Shown here piece after piece: positions 17,603-26,823 of a DNA stretch of 64,000 nucleotides. Position 1 is the stretch's first letter, and each line of letters starts with the position of its first letter. The notes below the pieces were generated by a model. That model was given only the letters and a program-made list of their open reading frames with translations. It had not been told where the DNA came from and searched no databases. The position numbers and the translations under genes were made by a program. This DNA comes from Anaerohabitans sp036788095. Its GTDB lineage: Bacteria > Zhuqueibacterota > Zhuqueibacteria > Residuimicrobiales > Residuimicrobiaceae. The stretch spans positions 1-64,000 of the forward strand of contig DAIQOA010000003.1 of the NCBI GenBank assembly GCA_036788095.1, read 5' to 3'.

Positions 17603-17629
17603 CATGCGGCGCACTCCGTGCGCCGCATG
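17603..17629. other. 12-bp intercistronic hairpin between gap and tpiA
   Basis: CATGCGGCGCAC and GTGCGCCGCATG form a perfect stem with a 3-base loop. No T-run follows, so it is more likely an mRNA stability or processing element that protects the gap transcript than a terminator. Confidence 0.6.
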
Positions 17630-17643
17630 CACTGTTCAAAGAG

Positions 17644-18651
17644 TTAAAAAGAAGCCATCTTGACTACCAGATCCACCACGCGGCAGCTGTAGCCCCATTC
17701 GTTATCATACCAGGCCACCACTTTGATGAAATTGCTGGTGCCTTCCAGCACCATGGTGGATTTGGCGTCAAAAATCGACGAGTGATCGTTGCCGATCACA
17801 TCCACGGACACGATCGGATCTTCGGTGTACTGGAGAATGCCTTTCAACTTGCCTTCGGCCGCGGCTTTGATCGCGCTGTTAATCTGTTCAATGCTGACAT
17901 CTTTTTTCAATTCAGCGACCAGATCGACTACCGAACCATCCCACACCGGAACGCGCAACGAAAAGCCGTCCAGTTTGCCTTTCAGCTCCGGGATCACCTT
18001 GCCCACCGCTTTGGCAGCGCCGGTGGTGGTGGGGATGATGGACATGGCCGCCGAGCGGGCGCGACGCAGATCGCTGTGCGGTAGATCCAGAATGCGCTGA
18101 TCGTTGGTGTAAGCGTGCACTGTGGTCATATAGCCGCGTTTGATGCCAAAGGCGTCGTGCAGCACTTTGGCCACGGGGGCCAGACAGTTGGTCGTGCACG
18201 AGGCGTTGGAGACCAGTTTGTGTTCGGCTTTGAGGTCGCTGTCATTGACGCCGAGAACGATGGTGGCGTCGATCTCATCTTTGGACGGCACAGTCAGCAC
18301 CACCTTTTTGGCGCCGCCGTCCAGATGTTTGGCAATCTGCTCTTTTTTGCGGAAAACACCGGTGGATTCAACGACGTAATCTGCGCCGGTTTTGCTCCAG
18401 GGGATATTGGCAGGATCTTTTTCCGCACTGATCTGAATCTTTTTGCCGTTGACGATCACGGCATTGCCTTCGCAGGAGACCTCGCCTTTGAAAAGACCGT
18501 GGGTGGAATCATATTTCAGCAGATGCGCCAGCGTCGGGGCATCGGTGATGTCGTTGATGTGGACAATTTCGATATCCTTGCGCTGCACCGCGGCGCGAAA
18601 AACCAGACGGCCGATGCGGCCGAAACCGTTAATGCCTAATTTGATTGCCAT
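17644..18651 (-). CDS. gap: Glyceraldehyde-3-phosphate dehydrogenase, type I
   Basis: 335 residues. The NAD-binding loop is GINGFGRIGR (6-15), the catalytic cysteine is Cys152 in SNASCTTNC and the base is His179 in TTVHAYT. It carries out the phosphorylating oxidation of glyceraldehyde 3-phosphate in glycolysis. I start at MAIKLG behind GGAGGATGGTTTC. A TTGACA-17-TAATTT promoter lies about 90 bp upstream, with a 14-bp hairpin just inside the expected leader. It heads a gap-tpiA-secG-tRNA-Leu unit. Confidence 0.97.
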   Translation of the reverse strand: MAIKLGINGFGRIGRLVFRAAVQRKDIEIVHINDITDAPTLAHLLKYDSTHGLFKGEVSCEGNAVIVNGKKIQISAEKDPANIPWSKTGADYVVESTGVFRKKEQIAKHLDGGAKKVVLTVPSKDEIDATIVLGVNDSDLKAEHKLVSNASCTTNCLAPVAKVLHDAFGIKRGYMTTVHAYTNDQRILDLPHSDLRRARSAAMSIIPTTTGAAKAVGKVIPELKGKLDGFSLRVPVWDGSVVDLVAELKKDVSIEQINSAIKAAAEGKLKGILQYTEDPIVSVDVIGNDHSSIFDAKSTMVLEGTSNFIKVVAWYDNEWGYSCRVVDLVVKMASF

Positions 18652-18706
18652 GAAACCATCCTCCAATGTGCGTTGAGTATATTAAACCAGGGATTGCCCA
18701 AAACTA

Positions 18707-18740
18707 AGCTCAAACCATGTCCGGTAACATGGTTTGAGCT
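18707..18740. terminator. 14-bp hairpin between comF and gap
   Basis: AGCTCAAACCATGT and ACATGGTTTGAGCT are exact complements around a 6-base loop. It lies 57 bp after the comF stop. Only a weak T stretch follows, so it is either a terminator for comF or a 5' leader stem at the start of the gap mRNA, because the gap promoter lies just upstream of it. Confidence 0.5.
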
Positions 18741-18743
18741 ATT

Positions 18744-18772
18744 AAATTAAAAAAAATTACCCGCAATGTCAA
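18744..18772 (-). promoter_or_regulatory. Sigma70-type promoter for gap
   Basis: A consensus -35 TTGACA and a -10 TAATTT are separated by 17 bases. Transcription would start just before the hairpin at 18707-18740. Confidence 0.65.
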
Positions 18773-18797
18773 GTAGTATTCTTAACCGAGAAATCAT

Positions 18798-19556
18798 TTA
18801 CACGCGAACCAGGGTCAGACAGTATACCTGGCGGCACCCCTGAGCTTTCAGGGTTTTAGCGCATTCGTTCAGGGTGTGGCCGGTGGTGAACAGGTCATCC
18901 ACCAGCACCACCACGCCGCCGGCCGCATCCTCCGGTCTGGGGACGACAAAGGCGCCGGCAAGATTGCGCGAGCGCTCCGCCTTGGCGAGTTTGGCCTGCG
19001 GCCGCGTGTAACGGATGCGCTGCAGCAGCGTTGCATGCATGGGCAGCCCGGCGGTTGTCGCGGCGTACTGCGCCAGCCGCTCTGACTGGTTATACCCTCG
19101 CTCGGCCAGGCGCCGCCGGTGCAGCGGCACAGGCGCCAGGATCGCGGCCTCCGGCAGCGCCGCGTCGCGCAGGGCCAGTCCGAGCTCCCGACCCAGCGGC
19201 TGTGCCAGACTTTCATAGCCCTTGTATTTCATCAGATGGATCAGCTTTTGAATCGACTCATGGAAGGGAAACACTGCGATCGAGGCCTCGAACCAGGCCG
19301 GCCCGCTGAGCTGATGCGTCAACTTTTCAGCCGCCAACACCGGCTCCTCCAAACGCGGCAGGGTCTCCAGGCAGGTGCGACAGACCAGAACCTCCGCATC
19401 CAAATCGTTGTTGCAGAGCACGCACCAGGGCGGATAAACAAAATCCAGCAGCGGCTCCGTCAGGGACGACCAAGCGGCGATCCATGATCGTTTTTCAACC
19501 GTTGATCGCAACCGGCGACGGATTCCTCCCGCTCGGCCGGACTCGGATTGCAGCAT
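18798..19556 (-). CDS. ComF-family phosphoribosyltransferase-like protein
   Basis: 252 residues. A zinc ribbon at about 42-65 (PPWCVLCNNDL ... CRTCL) is followed by a type I phosphoribosyltransferase fold whose PRPP loop reads VVLVDDLFTTGHTL near residue 215. This is the ComF arrangement. ComFC takes part in natural transformation in several bacteria, but in most species the role is unknown. The start has no good ribosome site. It follows an outer-membrane protein gene by 18 bp, so it may be translated from a shared mRNA. Confidence 0.87.
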   Translation of the reverse strand: MLQSESGRAGGIRRRLRSTVEKRSWIAAWSSLTEPLLDFVYPPWCVLCNNDLDAEVLVCRTCLETLPRLEEPVLAAEKLTHQLSGPAWFEASIAVFPFHESIQKLIHLMKYKGYESLAQPLGRELGLALRDAALPEAAILAPVPLHRRRLAERGYNQSERLAQYAATTAGLPMHATLLQRIRYTRPQAKLAKAERSRNLAGAFVVPRPEDAAGGVVVLVDDLFTTGHTLNECAKTLKAQGCRQVYCLTLVRV

Positions 19557-19574
19557 GGGGATCAGGCCTCAGGC

Positions 19575-20891
19575 CTACTTGAAGCGGTAGACAAAAGCGA
19601 GTTTGGGCTCGATGCGCTCCTGGGATTCGTACATTTTGCTTCCCGGTTCGGTTTCGACAAACGACCAGATGTAATCCACATAGAGGATGAGGTAGGGTTT
19701 GAGCTTGTATCCCAGGCCCAACCGTGCTACGCTGCGGTCGTCCAGAGTGAACACATCCTCCGCCTGGACAATGCCGAGTTTGTCGTAGCTGGCGTGCGCG
19801 GCAATGGTCGGCAAGGCCTCGCTGGCGTCCGCAGCCAGATGCAGCTGGCCGCTCTTCTCGGCATCCAATTTGGACACAGTGCCCAAAAGCCTTACTCGGT
19901 TGCCCAGCACATTGCCGTACAACTCGCCGAACGTCCCCCGGCTCTCCTTCAGGCCGATCAGCATGTCCGTCTTGTAGAATTTTTTGTCGTGTGAAATCTG
20001 CAGTTTCTGGATTTCATAAAAAGGATCAAAAAACGACGGGATAAACTCCTCGCCCAGCCAGCGGCGTTCCAGTCGCGCCTGCACCTCCATGAGACCGAGG
20101 AGATTGGCAAAGCCGACGGACACGCCCACCGCAGTGCCGGCGCCGAAATCACGGCTGAAATTCTCGCGCGAGCTGTAGCCGTGAATAAGGGCATAATCCG
20201 CGTACAACAACGTGTTGAACACCCGGGTTTTAATCAACGGCAATTCCACATCCACGCCATACACGGACACGCCGTCGTTGCTGTCCACCCAGGTGTCGGG
20301 ATCCAGATCCCGGGCAAAGCTGGCGCCAACGGCAAAATTTTTCAGGATCGGGACATCGAGAATGTACAGCGGCCGGTAATAGCCGCGGAGTCCGAATAAT
20401 TCCGAGCGCCCCATGTTGCTGGCCATGCTTTCAAAACCAAAATGGCCGAGATCCAGATCGAACTCCATGCCGATTTTGCGATCATCGTAATTGATCTCGT
20501 TGGTAAAATAGTTGACGATAAAGCCATGGCCGATGCGCGCGGCGTCCAACGTGCCGATCCGTGTGTAAAAGCGGTCCGATTTGCGGCCATAGCGAAAATA
20601 TCGCAACAAACGGATATAGTCGTACCCCGAATCCCAGTCCTTGGCGCGCAGGGAACCGCTCTCCGCATCGTACAACAGATTGATGTTCAATCCGAATCCC
20701 AATGGCCCAAAGGACAGTTCCGGACGCAGACAGAAAGAAAAATAGGATTGGTCGTCGATGGTGGTGACGCCGATTCCGCCGAACAGCCGGTTCTCGTTGC
20801 CGGTCCAGTAACCGAACCCGGTGTCCGGGAATTGAGCTACTCCAGAGCCCGCCAGACAAAACAGGCTCAGCAGAATCAGCGCCTTTTTCAT
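19575..20891 (-). CDS. Exported outer-membrane barrel-like protein, unrecognised family
   Basis: 438 residues with a clear signal peptide (MKKALILLSLFCLAGSGVAQ). The mature part is made of alternating aromatic/hydrophobic strands, for example FGLRGYYRPLYILDVPILKN and PYLILYVDYIWSFVE, and ends in a strand with terminal F-K (LAFVYRFK), suggesting an outer-membrane beta barrel. I do not recognise a specific family. I cut the longer open frame at the MKKALI methionine because the upstream part overlaps the DJ-1/ferritin gene and the signal peptide begins here behind AAAGGAAA. It starts 13 bp after that gene and is probably co-transcribed with it. Confidence 0.7.
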   Translation of the reverse strand: MKKALILLSLFCLAGSGVAQFPDTGFGYWTGNENRLFGGIGVTTIDDQSYFSFCLRPELSFGPLGFGLNINLLYDAESGSLRAKDWDSGYDYIRLLRYFRYGRKSDRFYTRIGTLDAARIGHGFIVNYFTNEINYDDRKIGMEFDLDLGHFGFESMASNMGRSELFGLRGYYRPLYILDVPILKNFAVGASFARDLDPDTWVDSNDGVSVYGVDVELPLIKTRVFNTLLYADYALIHGYSSRENFSRDFGAGTAVGVSVGFANLLGLMEVQARLERRWLGEEFIPSFFDPFYEIQKLQISHDKKFYKTDMLIGLKESRGTFGELYGNVLGNRVRLLGTVSKLDAEKSGQLHLAADASEALPTIAAHASYDKLGIVQAEDVFTLDDRSVARLGLGYKLKPYLILYVDYIWSFVETEPGSKMYESQERIEPKLAFVYRFK

Positions 20892-20904
20892 CTTCTGTTT
20901 CCTT

Positions 20905-21942
20905 TCACCACAGGTCTTCCATCCCCGGAGGAACATCCCAATGCGTCGCCCATTGAAAATGGCCCTGTCCTCCGGCCGCCGTGCTCCGGTCCACTGATAA
21001 AAGCCTCTTGTGATCGATCTCCTCTGCCGCCAGATACTCGAACATCTCTTTGGCCTTCGGATGGCGGGCTTTGAGCGCCGCCTGGCGATAGAACTGATAC
21101 GCCTTTTCCTCTGCCTGCATGGCCAGGCGGATCGCCTCCTCGCCGTCAAGATCCGGAGAAACCTGATGGCTGCCGATCTCGAGGGCGGAAACGAGGGCTG
21201 CTGGGTTCTGGCCGCCGGAGAGTTTGACGTACAGCTCGGAGAGCTGGTCGAAATGTCCCTGCTCGATGGCGCTAAAGTAGGTGAACTTGTTGCGGATTTT
21301 CTCCTGCTTCATCACCGCCGCGGCGCTGCGGTAAAACTCCATGGCGCCTTTTTCCCGGCTGATCGCCAGCTGCAGGGAGGCCAGAGGATCGAGGTCGGCG
21401 ACCTCGGTGTGCAGATGGACGCCGGCCACGGCTTCGCTGAAGGCTTTATTGAAAGCGGGCAGGTCCTCTGGTTTGCGTGAAGAGATATACGGCCCGTCCA
21501 CACACACCTCTTGATCCACATAGTGGGCGCCGGCCAGTTTGACGTCGTCGCGTATGCCGACAAAGCAGGTGGTGGTCACGCCCTCGAGCAGTCCGGCGGA
21601 GATCAGCACCTGAGCGCCGTGGCAGATGGCGCCGACGGGACGGCCGGTCTGCCAAAAGGCTTTCACCAGAGCCAGCGCCGTTTCATTGATGCGGATGCGC
21701 TCCGGCGCTCCTCCTCCGGGAATGATCAGACCGTCATAGTCCGATGCGCGAATTTCATCTATGGTTTTGTCCGGCGTCAGGGTGACGCGATTGTATTTGC
21801 CGATGAGCGTCGAGCGATCCAACCCCACCCAATCCACCTGAGCGCCGAGCTTTTGCAGAGCCTCTTTCGGCTGCGTGGCCTCTTCGTCGTGAAATTGCGG
21901 ACCGATCAAAATTGCGATACGTTTGTCTTTCAGCATATCCAT
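20905..21942 (-). CDS. DJ-1/PfpI domain fused to a ferritin-like diiron domain
   Basis: 345 residues. Residues 1-180 are a DJ-1/PfpI domain with nucleophile Cys108 in AICHGAQ and the conserved YDGLIIPGGG strand. Residues about 185-315 form a rubrerythrin/ferritin-like four-helix bundle. Its candidate iron ligands are Glu197 (EKGAMEFY), Glu227 and His230 (EQGH), Glu279 (EEKAYQFY) and Glu308 and His311 (EEIDH). Both halves look catalytically complete. A redox-stress or damage-repair role is inferred from the two families: DJ-1 for glyoxal or cysteine chemistry, rubrerythrin for peroxide reduction. The last 30 residues are unstructured. It precedes an outer-membrane protein gene by 13 bp. Confidence 0.85.
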   Translation of the reverse strand: MDMLKDKRIAILIGPQFHDEEATQPKEALQKLGAQVDWVGLDRSTLIGKYNRVTLTPDKTIDEIRASDYDGLIIPGGGAPERIRINETALALVKAFWQTGRPVGAICHGAQVLISAGLLEGVTTTCFVGIRDDVKLAGAHYVDQEVCVDGPYISSRKPEDLPAFNKAFSEAVAGVHLHTEVADLDPLASLQLAISREKGAMEFYRSAAAVMKQEKIRNKFTYFSAIEQGHFDQLSELYVKLSGGQNPAALVSALEIGSHQVSPDLDGEEAIRLAMQAEEKAYQFYRQAALKARHPKAKEMFEYLAAEEIDHKRLLSVDRSTAAGGQGHFQWATHWDVPPGMEDLW

Positions 21943-22009
21943 TCTCTGAGTTTAACGGGTTTTAGAATTCACAAGGCAGACGAACAACCACCCGTCCGCC
22001 GATGAGGGT

Positions 22010-22756
22010 TTACTTTTGATCCAGCTGGCTCAACCGATCGCGCAGACCGGCCGCCACTTCGTAGGCCTCTTCCTGCACCGCCCGGTCCATCAGCCGCTGC
22101 AGCCGTTCCCGTTCGCTGAGCGGCTTTTGCTCCCGCAGCTCATCCAGCCATTCGCGCAGCAGTTCCACCTCCACCATCTCTTTGCCCGAATGGTTGCGGT
22201 ACTTTTGGTAATGTCGTTCAATGGCCCGGATGCCCTTTTCGATCAAGCGAATCGACTCCTCCACTCCACCGGTATCCATTGCCAGAGAGGCGGCGGCACG
22301 GACATACATCATCAGCACATAGGGCCGATACTGTTCGAACGCCTTGATGATCTCATGGTTTTTTGCGTATTTGTGGACCAGATCGAACACTTTGAGATTC
22401 CGGCGGGTGTCCCTGACGACGCGTCGATAATCCCCCAAACGCAGCAGGGCGATGTAGCGGTGATAGAATTGAATGGCCTCCTGCTGCAGTCGCAGACAGT
22501 CGACGTTCGAGAGCGAGAACGAGGCGCCGCCGTTCTGGAGCGAGGTCTTGGCGCGGTCTTCAAAGTAACTGAGGTAGGAATCATAGTGATGCGGGCGTTT
22601 GCCGTCGGGCCGGCCGTCCAGCTCCATCTGCAGCAGGCCCAGGTCAATGCGCATCTGCAGCTTTTTGCCGCCGTCCTGACCGTCAATGATGCGTACATTA
22701 ACGTCATTGGCCGAGTATTTCCAGCTTTTCAACAACCGCCCGATGTCATCGCTCAT
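22010..22756 (-). CDS. UVR-motif protein of unknown function
   Basis: 248 residues, predicted cytoplasmic and mostly helical. The C-terminal 35 residues are a UVR motif (LMDRAVQEEAYEVAAGLRDRL), the element through which UvrB and UvrC, and also Clp-type regulators, make contacts. The rest has a conserved-looking start with RMDLG-like sequence (MRIDLGLLQMELDGRPDG) and long helices. I know no assigned function. The ATG follows GAGGATACT; an earlier in-frame start is less likely. It lies 69 bp downstream of purQ on the same strand. Confidence 0.75.
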   Translation of the reverse strand: MSDDIGRLLKSWKYSANDVNVRIIDGQDGGKKLQMRIDLGLLQMELDGRPDGKRPHHYDSYLSYFEDRAKTSLQNGGASFSLSNVDCLRLQQEAIQFYHRYIALLRLGDYRRVVRDTRRNLKVFDLVHKYAKNHEIIKAFEQYRPYVLMMYVRAAASLAMDTGGVEESIRLIEKGIRAIERHYQKYRNHSGKEMVEVELLREWLDELREQKPLSERERLQRLMDRAVQEEAYEVAAGLRDRLSQLDQK

Positions 22757-22825
22757 AGTATCCTCATCAAGCAATGCTCACAGCCACCCACTCAGGGGAT
22801 GCGCCGTTTTACTGTGCGATCTCAA

Positions 22826-23599
22826 TCAGGAAAAATAGGCGATCGCGTTGCTGAACAATGCGGCTCCGTCCGCCTGCCGATTCAGGCCGATGCGGGTCCA
22901 GGCCGGATGATGGGTCGGATCGATGTTGCGTTCCGGATGCGGCATCAGTCCCAGCACGCGGCCGGTCGGATCGCAGATGCCGGCGATATCCGCCATGGAG
23001 CCGTTGGGATTCCATGGATAGGCGGTCACGCCGCCGTCCGGGTTTACATATTGAAAGACCACCTGCCGGTTGCGCCACAGCTCTTTAAGCACCGACTCGT
23101 CGCGCACCACGAATTTTCCTTCTGCATGGGCCACGGGAAAATACACCCGCTCCTTCATGGCGCGGGTGAACACGCACGGGCTCTCATTGATCCGCAGATG
23201 AACCCAGCGGTCGTCGTATTTGCCGGAGTCGTTGTTGGTCAGGGTGACGGACTGCTCCGCGTTAAAATCCACCAGCGGCAGCAATCCCGCTTTAACCAAC
23301 ACCTGAAAACCGTTACAAATTCCAATAATCAATTTGCCCTGTTGATGAAAGGCGTGCAGATGATCCGCCAGGTGAAAGCGCAATTGATTGGCCATCACCT
23401 TGCCGGCGGAGATGTCGTCGCCATAGGTGAAACCGCCGGGAATGGCCAGAATCTGATACTCCGCCAACAGCGCCGGATTTTCCAACACCCGATTGATATG
23501 CAGCAGGTCGGCGCTGCCGCCCGCCTGGTCAAAGGCAAATGCGGTTTCCAGATCGCAATTGGATCCAGCGGCACGCATAACAAGTACTCTGGGCTTCAT
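22826..23599 (-). CDS. purQ: Phosphoribosylformylglycinamidine synthase, glutaminase subunit
   Basis: 257 residues. A class I glutamine amidotransferase with nucleophile Cys95 in GICNGFQVL and the C-terminal His-x-Glu in LMPHPERNIDP. PGGFTYGDD is the PurQ oxyanion region. It supplies ammonia from glutamine to PurL in step four of purine synthesis. It lies 49 bp after purL on the same strand. The start is ATG at 23599, because the codon before it is a TTG. Confidence 0.95.
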   Translation of the reverse strand: MKPRVLVMRAAGSNCDLETAFAFDQAGGSADLLHINRVLENPALLAEYQILAIPGGFTYGDDISAGKVMANQLRFHLADHLHAFHQQGKLIIGICNGFQVLVKAGLLPLVDFNAEQSVTLTNNDSGKYDDRWVHLRINESPCVFTRAMKERVYFPVAHAEGKFVVRDESVLKELWRNRQVVFQYVNPDGGVTAYPWNPNGSMADIAGICDPTGRVLGLMPHPERNIDPTHHPAWTRIGLNRQADGAALFSNAIAYFS

Positions 23600-23648
23600 C
23601 AAACAGACGTTCCTTTTCTTTCCTGATCTGATTCAGATGCCCTGGCGG

Positions 23649-26513
23649 CTACCAGGCTAGGGTGTTTTGCCAGGAGTTTTTCAAATTCGACAGGTTTTCC
23701 TCAATCAACCGCTCTCCCTGCACGCCGTTGATGAGCACTCGAGGAGCAGCGGTCACATGCCCCAGCAGGCCAATCGGGATCGCCTGCAGCGCTGCACAGA
23801 ACGCCGCCTCATTGTCCGGCTGCACCTCGACCACCAGCCGGCTGTTGGATTCGGAGAATAAAAGCACGTCGTCGCGAACCACGTCCGCTGTGCGCGGCGC
23901 CAAGGCGAGAGAGACGGACAGACCCAGTCCACCGCTGAACGCCATCTCCGCCAGCGCCACCGCCAACCCGCCTTCCGAACAGTCATGGCAGGAGGCCACC
24001 AGCCCGGCGGCCATGGCGGCATGCAGCGCCAGGTAGAGACGGCGCGCCGATTCCGCGTCGACCCGCGGCACTTGGCTGCTGCTCACGTTCATCACTTCAT
24101 AATAATGCGAGCCCCCGCATTCGGCCCTGGTCAGGCCGACCACGTAGAGCGAATTGCCCGCCTTTTTCAAATCCATGGTGACCGCCCGGCGGCAGTCCTC
24201 CATAATCGAGATCGCCGAGATCAGCAAAGTGGGCGGAATGGCGATGCTGTCGCCGGTTTCGGTTTTGTACTCATTGTTGAGACTGTCCTTGCCGGAGATG
24301 AACGGTGTGCGAAAAACAGTCGCCACATCATAGCAGGCTTGCATGGAGCGCATCAGACTGCCCAGACGGTCGGGCTTATCGGTGCTGCCCCAGCAGAAAT
24401 TATCCAGCAGCGCGGTGCGCTCCAGAGAGCCGCCCACCGCGATGACGTTGCGCACCGCTTCGTCGATGGAAGAGGCGGCCATCCAATACGGATCGATCAG
24501 ACCGTACTTGGGATTCAGGCCGTTGGCCAGGATGACCGCCTTGTAAGAATCCATTCTGGGCCGCGTCACCGAGGCGTCGGACGGCCCCTGCTGATCCACG
24601 CCCACCAGCGGTTTGACGACGCTGCCCCCCTGCACCTCATGATCGTATTGACGGATCACCCACTCCTTGCTGCAGACATTGGGCGCAGCCAGAATTTTAT
24701 GCAGCACAGGCGTCAGGTCGGTCAGGCGTTCCGGTTCTCTTTCCACCATCACCGGCTTTTCATAAACCGCCTGGCGTACCACCTCAGGCATGCCGTCGTG
24801 GAGAAACGCCATATCCAGTTCACCCACCAGGGCCGAGTGATAGGTCAAACGGATTCTGTGATCGTCCGTGGTGCGGCCGATGACGGTGGCCTCTACATCC
24901 TCGCCGGCGAACAGGGCGAGGGTATCGTCGACATGCTCGGGCGGCACAAAGATCACCATGCGTTCCTGGGCTTCAGAGATCCAGATCTCCATGTAAGAGA
25001 GGCCATGATACTTGAGCGGCACTTTTTCCAGATACACCTCTGCGCCTGTGGTCTTGGCCAATTCGCCGATGGCGGAGGAGAGACCTCCGGCGCCGCAATC
25101 GGTGATGGCGCGATAATAACCCCGGTCGCGCGCCTGCATCAACGTATCCACCAGCTTTTTTTCGACGATCGGATTGCCGATCTGCACCGCGCCGCTCCAG
25201 GTGCCTTCGCTTTCGGTGTGCAGTTCGCCCGAGGATGCGGTGGCGCCGTGAATGCCATCGCGCCCGGTGCGGCCGCCGACGACGATGATGGCGTCTCCCG
25301 GCGCCACGGTTTTCTCACACATGTTCCTGGGCAGCAAACCCACGTTGCCGCAATAGACCAGCGGGTTGCCGAGATAACGATCGTCAAAAAACAGGGCGCC
25401 GTTGGAGGTGGGAATGCCCATGCGGTTGCCGTAATCGCGTACGCCGGCGACCACGCCCTGCATCACCCGTTTGGGATGCAGCACGCCCTTGGGCAGATCT
25501 TTCATGGCCAAATCCACCGGGCCGAAACAAAAAATATCGGTGTTGATGATCGGCTTGGCGCCCAAGCCGGTGCCCAACGGATCGCGGATCACGCCGCCGA
25601 TGCCGGTGTTGGCGCCGCCATAGGGCTCCATGGCAGAGGGATGATTATGGGTCTCTACTTTAAAACAGATATTATAGTCATCATCAAAAAGGATCACGCC
25701 GGCGTTGTCCTTGAAAACCGACACGCACCAGGGCAGATCCAACTCTTGAGTGACCCGAAAAATGGTCTGCTTAAGCGGATTGCGAATCACCTGACCCTCA
25801 AACTCGACCAGGCCGGTAAGGGTCTTGTGGCTGCAGTGCTCAGACCAGGTTTGCGCGATCATCTCCAGCTCAATGTCCGTGGGATCGCGCTGCAGGGAGC
25901 GAAAATGGTCCTGAATGGCGTGCATCTCCGCTGCGTTGAGAAAGAGATCGCGCTCACGACTGAGCCGCATCAACTGCTTCTCGTCCGCCTCGCGCAGGGG
26001 AATGACGATCAGTTTAAAAACCGGGTCCTCCATGGTGAAGAACAGCTTTTCACCCGGCTGCATGATGTGCTGCACCACTTTGTTGATCAGCAGCTTTTGT
26101 GCGATCAGCTCCCGGTCGCCGGCGGAAAGGGCGCCGAAAAACTCGAATCGTTTGGCGGTTTTGGCCTCGGCTACCGAGGAAATGCCCAGATCACGAATGC
26201 CTTTCAGAGCGGTCTCAGCCACCAGATCCGTCACTCCGCGGTTAAAAGTCACCTCAACGGACCAGCAGGGCCGGTTCTCCTGGGACTGAAGCAGCCCATC
26301 GATGCGGTACTGCTGCGTCACCAGATCCGCCAGCAACGATTTGGCGATCCTGGTTTTCTCCGCCTCCTGCAGGTCGCCGGAAAGATAATACACCTGATAG
26401 ACCTTGACCCGGTCCACTCCGGAAACGCCCAAATCCCTGGCGCCGGAGAGAATGCCCTTCGCTTCAGAATCCTGAAAGTCGGCCGACAGGCCCAATTCGA
26501 TTCGCGTGATCAC
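23649..26513 (-). CDS. purL: Phosphoribosylformylglycinamidine synthase, PurL with PurS-like N-terminal extension
   Basis: 954 residues, against about 730-750 for stand-alone small PurL. Residues 1-165 consist of two PurS-like ferredoxin-fold segments (MITRIELGL..GVDRVKVYQVYYL and CWSVEVTFN..GISSVAEAKTAKRFEF). The PurL catalytic part then starts (TWSEHCSHKTL near 225, FKVETHNHPSAMEPYGGANTG, GGRTGRDGIHGAT, CGAGGLSSAIGE). It makes FGAM from FGAR with ATP. The fusion explains why no purS is present. The start is GTG behind AGGAG, with a TTGCAT-17-TAAACT promoter upstream. No purine riboswitch-like structure was noticed. Confidence 0.93.
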   Translation of the reverse strand: MITRIELGLSADFQDSEAKGILSGARDLGVSGVDRVKVYQVYYLSGDLQEAEKTRIAKSLLADLVTQQYRIDGLLQSQENRPCWSVEVTFNRGVTDLVAETALKGIRDLGISSVAEAKTAKRFEFFGALSAGDRELIAQKLLINKVVQHIMQPGEKLFFTMEDPVFKLIVIPLREADEKQLMRLSRERDLFLNAAEMHAIQDHFRSLQRDPTDIELEMIAQTWSEHCSHKTLTGLVEFEGQVIRNPLKQTIFRVTQELDLPWCVSVFKDNAGVILFDDDYNICFKVETHNHPSAMEPYGGANTGIGGVIRDPLGTGLGAKPIINTDIFCFGPVDLAMKDLPKGVLHPKRVMQGVVAGVRDYGNRMGIPTSNGALFFDDRYLGNPLVYCGNVGLLPRNMCEKTVAPGDAIIVVGGRTGRDGIHGATASSGELHTESEGTWSGAVQIGNPIVEKKLVDTLMQARDRGYYRAITDCGAGGLSSAIGELAKTTGAEVYLEKVPLKYHGLSYMEIWISEAQERMVIFVPPEHVDDTLALFAGEDVEATVIGRTTDDHRIRLTYHSALVGELDMAFLHDGMPEVVRQAVYEKPVMVEREPERLTDLTPVLHKILAAPNVCSKEWVIRQYDHEVQGGSVVKPLVGVDQQGPSDASVTRPRMDSYKAVILANGLNPKYGLIDPYWMAASSIDEAVRNVIAVGGSLERTALLDNFCWGSTDKPDRLGSLMRSMQACYDVATVFRTPFISGKDSLNNEYKTETGDSIAIPPTLLISAISIMEDCRRAVTMDLKKAGNSLYVVGLTRAECGGSHYYEVMNVSSSQVPRVDAESARRLYLALHAAMAAGLVASCHDCSEGGLAVALAEMAFSGGLGLSVSLALAPRTADVVRDDVLLFSESNSRLVVEVQPDNEAAFCAALQAIPIGLLGHVTAAPRVLINGVQGERLIEENLSNLKNSWQNTLAW

Positions 26514-26539
26514 ATTGGCTCCTTGAATGTATCAAATAT

Positions 26540-26568
26540 AGTTTAAATATATTTGCCAGTAAATGCAA
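26540..26568 (-). promoter_or_regulatory. Promoter for purL-purQ
   Basis: A -35 TTGCAT and a -10 TAAACT are separated by 17 bases, ending 27 bp before the purL GTG. The rest of the 310-bp divergent interval (26514-26823) shows no ORF or repeat I would support. Confidence 0.5.
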
Positions 26569-26823
26569 GGGAAATCATGGCAGTTGCTTCAGCCATCTCT
26601 TTACGCCACGCCATAAAAAGTGAGACTATGCCTCAGGCCTCCGCAGAAATTATGGGCGTGGCCCCAGGCGCCCATCGAGCTGGACCGCGGACGTGTCATA
26701 AAAAAAGTGCCCCATGCATTCAAAGCTTGACTTTTTCACCTCAAGGTTTTAAATTAGCCAAAAGGAAAAATCAGCCTTCATTTTCTATTACTGTTTTTAT
26801 TGTAATTAAACGGAGCGCCTGCA

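Noticed and set aside
23985..26546. 853-codon open frame antisense to purL
   Set aside because: Long antisense frames are common in this GC-rich sequence. The protein is His/Gln/Arg-rich with no family resemblance, while purL on the other strand is unmistakable.
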